Assembly: GCF_029946505.1 (NCBI RefSeq)
Contig: NZ_JARZHG010000001.1
Span: 372,001 to 436,000 of the forward strand
Length of the DNA: 64,000 bases
Direction: 5' to 3'
Source: Polyangium sp. y55x31
GTDB lineage: Bacteria; Myxococcota_A; Polyangia; Polyangiales; Polyangiaceae
In this document: piece by piece, positions 17,007 through 26,463 of the stretch
Position numbering within the stretch: position 1 is the stretch's first letter
How the letters are laid out: each line of letters begins with the position of its first letter
The notes under the pieces: model-generated
What the model was told of the DNA's origin: nothing
The model's input: the letters and a program-made list of their open reading frames with translations, nothing else
Database searches by the model: none
Translations under genes and position numbers: made by a program

Positions 17007-18025
17007 CGCCGCGCCGCCGCGATCCGCGCGAGCGCCCGCACCTCGGCCACGTCCATCGGCGTACGCCCGGTCGCCCTTGCCTCGTCGAGCACGAGCCGCG
17101 CCGTCTCGCCGAGCCGATCGATGAGCGGCGTGCGGTCCGGCAGGCCCATCACGGAGAGGCCGATCCCATCGATCACCGCGCCCGCCGAGGCGATCGGATC
17201 CGGCACGTGGAGGACGCCGCGCGAAGCGAGAAGGCCCGCGATCTCGGGCGAAGCGAGCGAGTTGTTCGCCGCGCCGCACACGGCCCACGCGCGCATTGCG
17301 TGGGCGACCTCGGCCGTGACGACGCCGCCGACGGCGCACGGCGCGACGATGTCGACGTCCTCGACGAGGACACGATCCGCCGGCGTGACCCGCGCGCCGT
17401 GGATCTTCCGAGCGACCTCCTCGGCGCGGCGCGTGTCCACGTCCGCGAGTACGATCCGAAGCCCCGCCTCGGCCAGCACCTCGGCCGCGCTCGCGCCGAT
17501 CGCGCCCGCGCCTTGCACCGCCACCGAGAGCCCTTCGAGCGGTACGCCGCGCACCGCTGCGCAGGCCTCGATGCATCGGAGAAGCCCACGCGCGACGGCC
17601 GCCGCGAGGCCACGTTCGTCCGTGTGCACGTACTGCGTGTGCTCGGCCATCACTGCGAGATCTGCGGCCGTCGTCCCGAGATCGCCGGCCGTGCGGAACA
17701 CGCCGCCGAGCTCCTCGACGACCTGCCCGAGCCGCGCGAACGCGGCCTTCCGATCGAGCCCGTCTGCCAGGAGCACGACGGCCTTCCCGCCGCCCGCGTC
17801 GAGCCCGGCGAGGGAGCACTTCCGCGTCATGGCTCGCGCGAGCGCCAGCACGTCGGCGAGCGCCGCGTCTGCCGACGGGTACCGCATCGTGCGCACGCCG
17901 CCCACGGCGGGCCCGAGCGTCGTGTCGTCGAGGGCCACGATCGCGCGCAGGCCGGAGCGCGGATCCGCCACGAAGATGCACCGCGGGCCGCCCGCCGCGG
18001 CCACCTTGGGGAAGAGTTCCTCCAT
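17003..18025 (-). CDS. Glu/Leu/Phe/Val dehydrogenase (leucine dehydrogenase-like)
   Basis: A 340-residue NAD-dependent amino-acid dehydrogenase of the short leucine/phenylalanine dehydrogenase type. The N-terminal substrate domain has LGPAVGGVRTMRYPS and the active-site segment MTRKCSLAGLDAGGGKAVVL, with Lys69 and catalytic Lys81. TAGDLGTT corresponds to the Asp region. The Rossmann domain carries VAVQGAGAIGASAAEVLAEAGLRIVLADVD (GxGxxG). GAANNSLAS matches the GxANNQL motif that contacts the cofactor. Members deaminate branched-chain or aromatic amino acids reversibly. In myxobacteria branched-chain catabolism feeds iso-fatty acid synthesis, but the substrate is not proven here. The ATG at 18025 is chosen; the longer frame to 18112 adds basic residues without homology. 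Confidence 0.9.
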   Translation of the reverse strand: MEELFPKVAAAGGPRCIFVADPRSGLRAIVALDDTTLGPAVGGVRTMRYPSADAALADVLALARAMTRKCSLAGLDAGGGKAVVLLADGLDRKAAFARLGQVVEELGGVFRTAGDLGTTAADLAVMAEHTQYVHTDERGLAAAVARGLLRCIEACAAVRGVPLEGLSVAVQGAGAIGASAAEVLAEAGLRIVLADVDTRRAEEVARKIHGARVTPADRVLVEDVDIVAPCAVGGVVTAEVAHAMRAWAVCGAANNSLASPEIAGLLASRGVLHVPDPIASAGAVIDGIGLSVMGLPDRTPLIDRLGETARLVLDEARATGRTPMDVAEVRALARIAAARR

Positions 18026-18139
18026 AGATTGCAAAGACGCACCGATGGCCCCGCGACGCAAGCGTGCGCTTCGCCTGCCCGTGCTGCGCGCGACGTGGCG
18101 CGGGCCTCGCATGCCCCTCGGCGCGCGGGAGGTGCGGGC

Positions 18140-18787
18140 ATGGACGAGTCATCCTTCCTGGACGAGGTTGCGTGGCGTGGTGGGCTCGGAGAAACGTCGC
18201 TCGCGCGGACGCTGACCGAGGCCGTCTTCCGCTCGTTTGCCGAGACGCTCGTGCCCGACGAGGCCCGCGCCCTCGCGCATGCGCTCCCGGCGCCGCTCGC
18301 GACCTTCATCCTCGACGGTCCGCACCTCGGCGACCTCTCCGAGGACGCGCTCTACCGCCGCGTCGCCGACCGCGAGGGCACGCTCATCGGCTTTGCCATC
18401 GAGCACACGCGGCTCGTCCTCGGCGTCCTCGGGGATCACTTGCCCGAGACCACGCGCGTCCGCTTGCGCCGCCATCTCGAGCCCGATCTCGGCGAGCTCC
18501 TTGCGCCGCACGAGCCTGTCCCGCCGCCTCCGGTCCACCTCCGCCGGCCGCACGAGCCCGAGCTTGGCAAGGGAAACACCCTCGCCACGGGCCGCCCCGG
18601 CAGCCGCAAGCCGCTCAGCGAGGCCCGGCCCGAGCGTGCTCATGCGGACTCGGTCGTCCGCGCCGAGAACCCCCACGAGGAGACAAAACTCTCGTCGAGC
18701 CGCGGACTCACGCAGGAGCGCGAGCACGAAACCCTCGCCGAGGGCGAACCCGGGCCGCTGCGGCCCGTGAGCGAGAAAGGCCGCTAG
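18140..18787 (+). CDS. DUF2267 domain protein
   Basis: A 215-residue protein with a DUF2267-like helical domain in the first 135 residues. It shows the typical start FLDEVAWRGGLGETSLARTL, then LVPDEARALAHALPAPLATFIL, as seen in that family. The remaining 80 residues are charged, proline- and glutamate-rich and probably disordered. Function of the family is unknown; members are small cytoplasmic proteins. The gene is divergent from the amino-acid dehydrogenase and lies 127 bases before the start of a kinase on the same strand. A shared transcript is possible but not shown. Confidence 0.7.
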   Translation: MDESSFLDEVAWRGGLGETSLARTLTEAVFRSFAETLVPDEARALAHALPAPLATFILDGPHLGDLSEDALYRRVADREGTLIGFAIEHTRLVLGVLGDHLPETTRVRLRRHLEPDLGELLAPHEPVPPPPVHLRRPHEPELGKGNTLATGRPGSRKPLSEARPERAHADSVVRAENPHEETKLSSSRGLTQEREHETLAEGEPGPLRPVSEKGR

Positions 18788-18914
18788 AAGCGCGGCTTTC
18801 GTGGTTCGTTGGAATCCGGCACGAAGCTACGATCCCGATACGAAATCGTGTACCTTCCGACCGAGCCGCCCTCGGCAATGGCCAGGGACGGCTCGCGCGG
18901 AAAGGCTCGGGCGG

Positions 18915-20354
<1,440 letters not shown>

Positions 20355-20366
20355 ACCACGGCTTCC

Positions 20367-21395
20367 ATGCGCCACACGCAAGCTCGACTCGGTGCCACAG
20401 CGACGATCGTCGCGCTCGGCCTCTCGCTCTCCGGGGCGGCAGAGGCCCAGGGAAAACAGCCCTCGGCCGCCGCCAAGCAGACGGCGCGGCAGCTCCTCGT
20501 CGATTGTCGCGAAAAGCTCGCCGCGAAGAAGCTCCCCGAGGCGCTCAAGGATTGCCAGGGCGCGCACGCGATCATGGGCGTGCCCTCGACCGGGCTCGAT
20601 CTCGCCCGCGTGCACGAGGCCATGGGTCACCTCGTCGAGGCGCGCGAGATCGCCCTCGAAGTGACGCGCTTCGACAATTCGGCCGGCAACGCCGCCTTCG
20701 CCACGGCCATGACCGAGGCCGAGGCCCTCGCGCAGAGCCTCGAGCCGAAGATCCCGTCGCTCGTGATCAACGTGAGCGGCCCGCCCTCCGGCGCCGAGAT
20801 CGCCGTGAAGGTCGACGCCGAGGTCATCCCACCGGCGGCCGTCTCGCTCCCGTACAAGGTCAACCCCGGCGAGCACACCGTCGTCGTCTCGGCCACCGGC
20901 TTCGGCCAGCGGGCGGAGAAGGTGCAGGTCACGGCTGGACAAACCCGCACCGTCGACATCACGTTGCGCCCGGCGTCGGCCGGCGGCGACGTCGTGGATC
21001 CGTTCGGCAACGCGGAGTCTCCGGGCGAGGAAGCAGGCGGCCGGCAGATCCCGGTGTGGGCGTGGATCGCGGGCGGCGTCGGGCTCGTCGGGGCCGGCGT
21101 GGCCGTGGGCTTCGGGCTCGACTTCGGCGACGCGCAAAAGACCGTGCGCCGCGATTGCCCGAACAACGCGTGCAACGAGAGCTACACGCCCGCGGAAGCG
21201 CAAGCCCTGCAGGCGCGGTGGAACCGCTCGCTCGGGCTCACCGTGGCGGGCAGCGTCGTCGGCGCCGCGGGGATCGGCGCGGCGATCTTCGGCATCGTGA
21301 CGGCGCCGAAGAAGGGCGCGCCTGCGCCTTCCACGGGGTTCGTCCCGTGGATCGGCCCGTCCGGCGTCGGCGCTTCGGCGTTCGGCCATTTCTGA
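20367..21395 (+). CDS. PEGA-domain envelope protein partnered with the kinase
   Basis: A 342-residue protein with a cleavable signal peptide (LSLSGAAEAQG). A helical region follows (about 35-130, TPR-like: LLVDCREKLAAKKLPEALKDCQGAHAIM), then one PEGA-type beta domain (about 130-205; ISGPPSGAEIAVKVDAE-like, VNPGEHTVVVSATGF). A first membrane helix (VWAWIAGGVGLVGAGVAVGF) is followed by a loop with paired cysteines (RRDCPNNACNESYTP) and a second membrane helix (LTVAGSVVGAAGIGAAIFGI). PEGA domains usually sit at the cell surface or bind the wall. The immediate spacing from the kinase gene suggests it is its membrane partner or substrate. Confidence 0.85.
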   Translation: MRHTQARLGATATIVALGLSLSGAAEAQGKQPSAAAKQTARQLLVDCREKLAAKKLPEALKDCQGAHAIMGVPSTGLDLARVHEAMGHLVEAREIALEVTRFDNSAGNAAFATAMTEAEALAQSLEPKIPSLVINVSGPPSGAEIAVKVDAEVIPPAAVSLPYKVNPGEHTVVVSATGFGQRAEKVQVTAGQTRTVDITLRPASAGGDVVDPFGNAESPGEEAGGRQIPVWAWIAGGVGLVGAGVAVGFGLDFGDAQKTVRRDCPNNACNESYTPAEAQALQARWNRSLGLTVAGSVVGAAGIGAAIFGIVTAPKKGAPAPSTGFVPWIGPSGVGASAFGHF

Positions 21396-21492
21396 CGCGC
21401 CGCGATCCGTCGCGCACGCGCGTGCATGTCCTGCATGAAAGCCTGCGCGCGCCGCGCCTCGGCCGCGCCCTTGTGGTACAAACGACGCCATC

Positions 21493-22593
21493 GTGCTGCT
21501 TGCTCGCATCCGCCTCGTCGGCCTCGGCCCCTTCGGCGACATCACGCTGCCCTTCTGCGACGCGGATGGCTCCCCCCGGCGCCTCTGCGTCGTCTTCGGC
21601 GGCGAGGGCGTGGGCAAGACGGCGGTGCTCTCCGCCATCGCCACGACCCGCCCGGGCCACGCCGTCGCGCAGCTCGTGAACGCTCGCGGCTCCGGGTCGC
21701 CGTCCGGCGCCCTCCGCCCCGAAATTCAGCGAGAACCGCGCCCCGACGCGCCCCCGTTCGTCGTCGCGGACTGGCTCCTCGGCGACGACGACCCCGCCCG
21801 CCCGCACCCGCTCTGCATTGCGAGCCCGAACGCGCGCCTCGACGAGCGCGACGACGAGGCGCTCCTTCGCCGCCGTGAGCAGGCCCTCTTCGATCGCCGC
21901 GCGGGCGAGCGGGGGTTCGTCCTGGTCTCCCTCTCGGGCGCCCGCTGGTTCTCGCGAACGCCCGTGCTCCTCACGACGCCCGAGCGCACCCTGCTCCGCT
22001 ACGACGTCCGCGCCTCCACGAGCTTCGACGACGCGAGCCGCACCGACATCGCCCGCGAGACCAAGCAGATCCTCTCCTTCGCCTGCATCACGGCCGCCCT
22101 GTCCCGCAAATCGGACGACGCGCCGGCCGTCGCGGCCCGCCTGGAGTCGGCGCTCATGGGCGTCCTCGCCGCGCTGCTCGAAGAGGACGGCGTTGCCTTC
22201 GTCGGCGTCGATCCCGTGCGCCTCGAACCCCTCTTCCGCGACGCCGACGATCGCCTGATCGAGTTCGACGACCTGCCTCGGAGCCTGCGCCACCTCGTCG
22301 CCTTCGGCGCGCACGCCGTGCGCTCGCTCGCCGCCGCCTTCCCCGACCGGGATCCCCGCGAGGCCGAGGGCGTCGTCCTCATCGACGACGTCGAGATCGA
22401 GCAGCCCGCGCATCGCCTGCGCACCCTCGTCCCGCGCCTCCGCCGCGCCTTGCCGCGTGTGCAGTGGATCCTGACGTCGAGCTCCCCCGACGTGGCGCTC
22501 GGCTGCGCGCCCGGCGAGATCATCGCCTTGCGCCGCCTGCCCGGCGCCGCGGCCATCGAGCTCCACGACGGCGAGGACGCGGTCCTGCATTAG
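21493..22593 (+). CDS. Orphan AAA/SMC-like ATPase
   Basis: A 366-residue predicted ATPase. The N-terminus has the strand pattern LLARIRLVGLGPFGDITLPF used by RecF/OLD-type proteins, then Walker A GGEGVGKT (36-43). Near the C-terminus, EGVVLIDDVEIEQPAHRLRTLVPRLRRALPRVQWILTSSSPDVALG gives a Walker B-like Asp pair, a D-loop/helix and a switch strand of the kind ending in T-S-S-H/P. There is no Toprim or coiled-coil domain. The start is the GTG at 21493. Function is unknown; members of this class often sit with nucleases or defence genes, but none is nearby, and the neighbours are a PEGA protein and a binding lipoprotein. Confidence 0.75.
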   Translation: MLLARIRLVGLGPFGDITLPFCDADGSPRRLCVVFGGEGVGKTAVLSAIATTRPGHAVAQLVNARGSGSPSGALRPEIQREPRPDAPPFVVADWLLGDDDPARPHPLCIASPNARLDERDDEALLRRREQALFDRRAGERGFVLVSLSGARWFSRTPVLLTTPERTLLRYDVRASTSFDDASRTDIARETKQILSFACITAALSRKSDDAPAVAARLESALMGVLAALLEEDGVAFVGVDPVRLEPLFRDADDRLIEFDDLPRSLRHLVAFGAHAVRSLAAAFPDRDPREAEGVVLIDDVEIEQPAHRLRTLVPRLRRALPRVQWILTSSSPDVALGCAPGEIIALRRLPGAAAIELHDGEDAVLH

Positions 22594-22640
22594 GGACGCC
22601 CCGTCCGGCGGCCTTCAATGGTACGCTCGGGCCCCTGCCC

Positions 22641-24212
22641 ATGCTTGCACGACTTCTCCGGGGAACCGGAATCCTCCTTGGTTTGCTCGTGGCCGGCGGG
22701 ACCCTCGTCGCCTCCGGCGCATGCTCGCTCGGCAACGTCGCGCAGGACGACTGCAAGAGCGACGACGAGTGTGTCCTCACGATCGGCCCGAACAGCACGT
22801 GCGTCGAGGGGTACTGCACCGATCCCCCCGCCTGCTCCACGGGCCACGATTGCCGCAAGATCGGCGGCGGCGGCGCGTGTGTCGACGGCGTCTGCGTCTC
22901 GGCGTTCCCCAAGCACCCGCAGTGCAGCACGATCTTCGAGCCGACGGACCTGTCCGACCTGCCCCTCGCCGGCCCCGACGCGCCGCTCGTCATCGGCAGC
23001 ATCTTCTCGATCGGCGAGACGAAGGACGAGGTCCTCACGCAGTCGGTCCGCGTCGCCGTCCGCGAGATCAATGGCAGCGACAAACTCAACCGCGGCCAGC
23101 GCATGGCCGTCGTCGTCTGCGACAACGGCGGCGAGAACAACACCGCGACCGGCGAGGCGCGCGACGCGTTGAACCAGGCCGCGCTCGACTACCTCGCGGG
23201 CACGCTCGGCGTCCCGTACATCGTCGGTCCCCTCTCCTCCTCGGACTCGCTCAGGCTCATCGCGCGTCTCAAGGAGAAGCAGTATCCCACGGTGATCATC
23301 TCGCCCTCGGCGACGAGCCCGGCGCTCACGGACGCCGACGATCGCCTCGCGATGAACGAGCCGGGGCTCTTCTGGCGCACCTGCCCGAGCGACACGCGCC
23401 AGGGCGTCGTCATGGCGAACGACGTGATCGCGCCCGACCCCGTCGTCGCGGGCGGCAATGTCGCCGTGGCCTACGTCAGCGATGCCTACGGCCAGGGCCT
23501 CGCGACCGTCTTCCGGGAGGCCTACGGCCTCGACAAATCCCAGCTCTTCCCGATCGACGAGGCCAAGCTCTCGGATGCCGCGGCGCTCGCCAAGCTCGCG
23601 GGCGACGTCGACCTGTACAACCCCGCCGGCGTCCTCGTGGTCACGGTTCAGGCAGGACAAACCGTCGAGATCTTGAAGGCGATGGTGGGCAAGCCGGTCG
23701 CGGGGCGGAAGTTCTTCTTCACGGACGGCGCCAAGGACGCGACGAAGCTGCTCGATCCCAATCTCTCCGCCGAGGTGAAGCAAATGATCGCGGGCTCCCA
23801 GGGCACCGCGCCCGCGAGCCCCTCGGGTCAGATCTACGAGACCTTCCGCGCCAACATGAAGTCGCAGTTCGACACGGATCCGGCCAATTTCTCGTTCACC
23901 GCGCACGCGTACGACGCCACGTACGTCGGCGCGTACGGGGTCATCTGGGCCTCGCGCCAGGGGACGGACTACGACGGCCGGCAGGTGGCCGAGGGCATGG
24001 GGCGCCTGTCCGCGGGGGACGCGATCGAGATCACCTCGACCGCCTGGCCCAAGGGAAAAAGCACGCTCTCCGCGGGGGGCACGATCAACCTCGCCGGCAC
24101 GTCCGGTCCGCTCAATTTCGATCCCGCGACGGGCGAGGCCCCGGGTCGCATCGAGATCTGGGCCGTGTCGAACGATCAGTTCGTGACGGTCACGCTCAAA
24201 GACCCCCCGTGA
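22641..24212 (+). CDS. Periplasmic binding lipoprotein (branched-chain amino-acid type) with Cys-rich N-terminus
   Basis: A 523-residue lipoprotein. The signal peptide ends at SGAC, and a module of about 75 residues with eight or more cysteines follows (QDDCKSDDECVL...CVEGYC), similar to short Cys-loops in myxobacterial surface proteins. The main part (about 112-510) is a type-1 periplasmic-binding fold of the LivJ class: VIGSIFSIGETKDEV, AVREIN, VVVCDNGGENN, VGPLSSSDSL, VIISPSATSPALT, VAVAYVSDAYGQG. No permease or ATPase genes are adjacent, so it may be a surface receptor rather than part of a transporter. The ATG at 22641 is chosen for the signal. Ligand unknown. Confidence 0.85.
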   Translation: MLARLLRGTGILLGLLVAGGTLVASGACSLGNVAQDDCKSDDECVLTIGPNSTCVEGYCTDPPACSTGHDCRKIGGGGACVDGVCVSAFPKHPQCSTIFEPTDLSDLPLAGPDAPLVIGSIFSIGETKDEVLTQSVRVAVREINGSDKLNRGQRMAVVVCDNGGENNTATGEARDALNQAALDYLAGTLGVPYIVGPLSSSDSLRLIARLKEKQYPTVIISPSATSPALTDADDRLAMNEPGLFWRTCPSDTRQGVVMANDVIAPDPVVAGGNVAVAYVSDAYGQGLATVFREAYGLDKSQLFPIDEAKLSDAAALAKLAGDVDLYNPAGVLVVTVQAGQTVEILKAMVGKPVAGRKFFFTDGAKDATKLLDPNLSAEVKQMIAGSQGTAPASPSGQIYETFRANMKSQFDTDPANFSFTAHAYDATYVGAYGVIWASRQGTDYDGRQVAEGMGRLSAGDAIEITSTAWPKGKSTLSAGGTINLAGTSGPLNFDPATGEAPGRIEIWAVSNDQFVTVTLKDPP

Positions 24213-24264
24213 TCGGACGCCCGCGCGGCTTGCGTTCCCGTCCCGGCCCGCTTACACGCGGCCC

Positions 24265-25251
24265 ATGCGCGCCGTCGTCATTCGTTCTCCCGGGGGACCC
24301 GAGGTCCTCGAGCTCCGCGACCTGCCCGATCCCGAGCCGCCTTACGGCCACGTCCGCATCCGCGTCCACCTCGCGGGCGTCAATCGCGCCGACCTCCTCC
24401 AGCGCGCCGGCTTCTACCCTGCCCCGCCCGGCGTCCCCGCCGACATCCCCGGCCTCGAATACGTCGGCACGGTCGAAGCCGTCGGTCCCGGCGTCACGCG
24501 GTATTCGGGCGGCGAGCGCGTCTATGGCATCGTCGCGGGCGGCGCCTATGCCGACAAGCTCGTCGCGCACGAGCGCGAGGTCGTCCCGGCGCCCGCGTCC
24601 CTCTCCGACGAGGACGCCGCGGCCGTGCCGGAGGCCTTTCTCACGGCGCTCGACGCGCTCGTCGTGCGTGGCCGCCTCGTGCCCGGCGAGCGGGTCCTCG
24701 TGCATGCGGCGGGCAGCGGCGTCGGCACGGCGGGCGTGCAGATCGCCCGCGCGCTCGGCTGCTTCGTGATCGGCACGAGCCGCACCTCGGACAAACTCGA
24801 TCGATGCCGCGATCTCGGCCTCGACGAGGGCATCGTCGCCCCGGGCGGCGTGTTCGCGGCCGAGGTCCTCGCTCGCACGGGCGGGGCCGGCGTGGACGTC
24901 GTGCTCGATCTCGTGGGCGGCTCCTACGTGCCCGAGACGATTGCCGCGGCCGCGAAAAAGGCCCGCATCGTGCTCGTGGGCCTGACGGCGGGGGCGAGCG
25001 CGCAGGTCCCGCTCGGCATGGTTTTGCAGAAGCGGCTGGAGATCATCGGCACGGTGCTCCGATCGCGGCCGATCGAAGAAAAGATCGAGGCGGCGAAATG
25101 GCTCGATCGCACGATGGGCCCGTGGCTCTCGCGGGGCATCGTGCGGCCGGTGGTCGATCGCGTTTTTCCGCTCTCGGAGGCGGCCGAGGCGCACCGGTAC
25201 GTCGCGTCGAACGTGTCGTTCGGCAAGGTCCTACTCGACGCCCGCGTTTGA
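24265..25251 (+). CDS. NADPH:quinone oxidoreductase, PIG3-like (zinc-free MDR)
   Basis: A 328-residue medium-chain reductase. The GroES-like half has MRAVVIRSPGGPEVLELRDL and AGVNRADLLQRAGFYPAPPG, the latter typical of the TP53I3/PIG3 quinone reductase group. The IPGLEYVGTVEAVGPGV segment lacks the Cys/His zinc ligands of true alcohol dehydrogenases. The cofactor motif is AAGSGVGTAGVQIA (148-161). The C-terminal half has VLDLVGGSY and VGLTAGASAQVPLG. Length is typical. It reduces quinones or enones with NADPH, probably in detoxification. It ends five bases from the stop of an oppositely oriented acyltransferase, so the pair share a terminator region of almost no length. Confidence 0.93.
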   Translation: MRAVVIRSPGGPEVLELRDLPDPEPPYGHVRIRVHLAGVNRADLLQRAGFYPAPPGVPADIPGLEYVGTVEAVGPGVTRYSGGERVYGIVAGGAYADKLVAHEREVVPAPASLSDEDAAAVPEAFLTALDALVVRGRLVPGERVLVHAAGSGVGTAGVQIARALGCFVIGTSRTSDKLDRCRDLGLDEGIVAPGGVFAAEVLARTGGAGVDVVLDLVGGSYVPETIAAAAKKARIVLVGLTAGASAQVPLGMVLQKRLEIIGTVLRSRPIEEKIEAAKWLDRTMGPWLSRGIVRPVVDRVFPLSEAAEAHRYVASNVSFGKVLLDARV

Positions 25252-25256
25252 GCGGA

Positions 25257-26405
25257 TCACGACACGAAGAGCGCGGACGCCGCGGTCGTCGCTTTTGCGC
25301 GTTTCGGCAGGAACGGCGCCTCGCACACCCGGAAAAACAGGGCGGAGCAGAGCACGGACAGGACGATGAGCACCAGGATCCGGACAATTCCTGGCAGCCC
25401 GGCCGTTGCCTCTGCGCCGAGGGCCAATGCGACGGGGTGGATGAGGTACAGCGAATAGGAAATCAGGCCCGCCCGCGAGAGCGCGACGCCGAGCGGGGTG
25501 GGGTTCCACGGCCGGATGACCACGGAGAGCAGGAACATCGCGCAGAACAGCGGCAAGAGCCAGTACCGGACGTGCAGGCGAAGGACGACGATATCGGCGA
25601 AGGCGAGGGCGAGCGACGAAATGCCCCACACCCAGGGCGCGGCGCGCGTGGTGAAGAGCGGCGCCCACGAGGGCGCTCGGCCCGAGGCGTAAATCTCTGC
25701 CAGCGCCGCGCCGAACGCCCATTGCCACCAGTACACGACGAACAGGTTCTGACCGACGCCCCGGCTCTCGCTGCCGGCGAGCAGCACGGACGCGGCACCG
25801 TACACGGCGAGCCCCACGACGAGCAGGGCCGCCGTCGTGCCCATCGGTCCGAGCTTTCGGCGCAGCGCGAGGAAAACGGGATACGCGAAGTAGAAATGAA
25901 ACTCGATGGCGATCGTCCACAGGACGCCGTTGATGCTGTGGAATGCGACCGCCCACCACGTGTGGACCATGAACACGTGGGCGAGGAACGTGGGCGCGGC
26001 CGGCGGATGCACGAGGTTCGCCTCGAAGCGCAGCCCCACGAGCGCCGAGAGGACGAGCGCCGCGTAATGCGTCGGCAGGAGCCTGCGGCACCTGCGGGCA
26101 TAAAAACCGCCCCACGCGGGCGAACGGAGCTCGCCATGCGCCGCGAGGCCGGCGGCCTGTGGCAGGTGAATGCAGAACCCGCTCAGCACGAAGAAGAGGG
26201 CCACGCCCCACGATCCCAGCCACGAAAAGAGCACCTGCACGGGCGAAACTACGGCGCCCTCGACCGTGGGATGGACTTGCCCGATGGCGTGGCCGACGAT
26301 CACCGACAGCGCGGCCACGCCTCGTAATGCCTCGATCGCCGGGATCCAGCGCACGACGGCCCAGCCGCGAGAAGTCTCCTGAAACGTCGGATCGGGGCTG
26401 CCCAT
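25257..26405 (-). CDS. Acyltransferase 3 family membrane protein (OafA/YrhL type)
   Basis: A 382-residue integral membrane protein with about ten hydrophobic segments. The N-terminal signature has IPAIEALRGVAALSVIVGHAIG with the family R-x10-H spacing (Arg in EALRG, His in VGHA), then VALFFVLSGFCIHL and FYARRCRRLLPTHYAAL. The C-terminal part has ISYSLYLIHPVALALG, also diagnostic. Such proteins transfer acetyl or other acyl groups to sugars of surface polysaccharides, lipopolysaccharide or antibiotics. The ATG at 26405 leaves a 58-base gap after the TonB-receptor gene; a longer frame would overlap that gene. It is probably the last gene of the kinase/receptor operon. Confidence 0.9.
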   Translation of the reverse strand: MGSPDPTFQETSRGWAVVRWIPAIEALRGVAALSVIVGHAIGQVHPTVEGAVVSPVQVLFSWLGSWGVALFFVLSGFCIHLPQAAGLAAHGELRSPAWGGFYARRCRRLLPTHYAALVLSALVGLRFEANLVHPPAAPTFLAHVFMVHTWWAVAFHSINGVLWTIAIEFHFYFAYPVFLALRRKLGPMGTTAALLVVGLAVYGAASVLLAGSESRGVGQNLFVVYWWQWAFGAALAEIYASGRAPSWAPLFTTRAAPWVWGISSLALAFADIVVLRLHVRYWLLPLFCAMFLLSVVIRPWNPTPLGVALSRAGLISYSLYLIHPVALALGAEATAGLPGIVRILVLIVLSVLCSALFFRVCEAPFLPKRAKATTAASALFVS

Positions 26406-26463
26406 CGACCTCGAACTCTCCGTTGCATCGGTCGAGGGCACATTCACCCGCGCGGGGCCCGGA

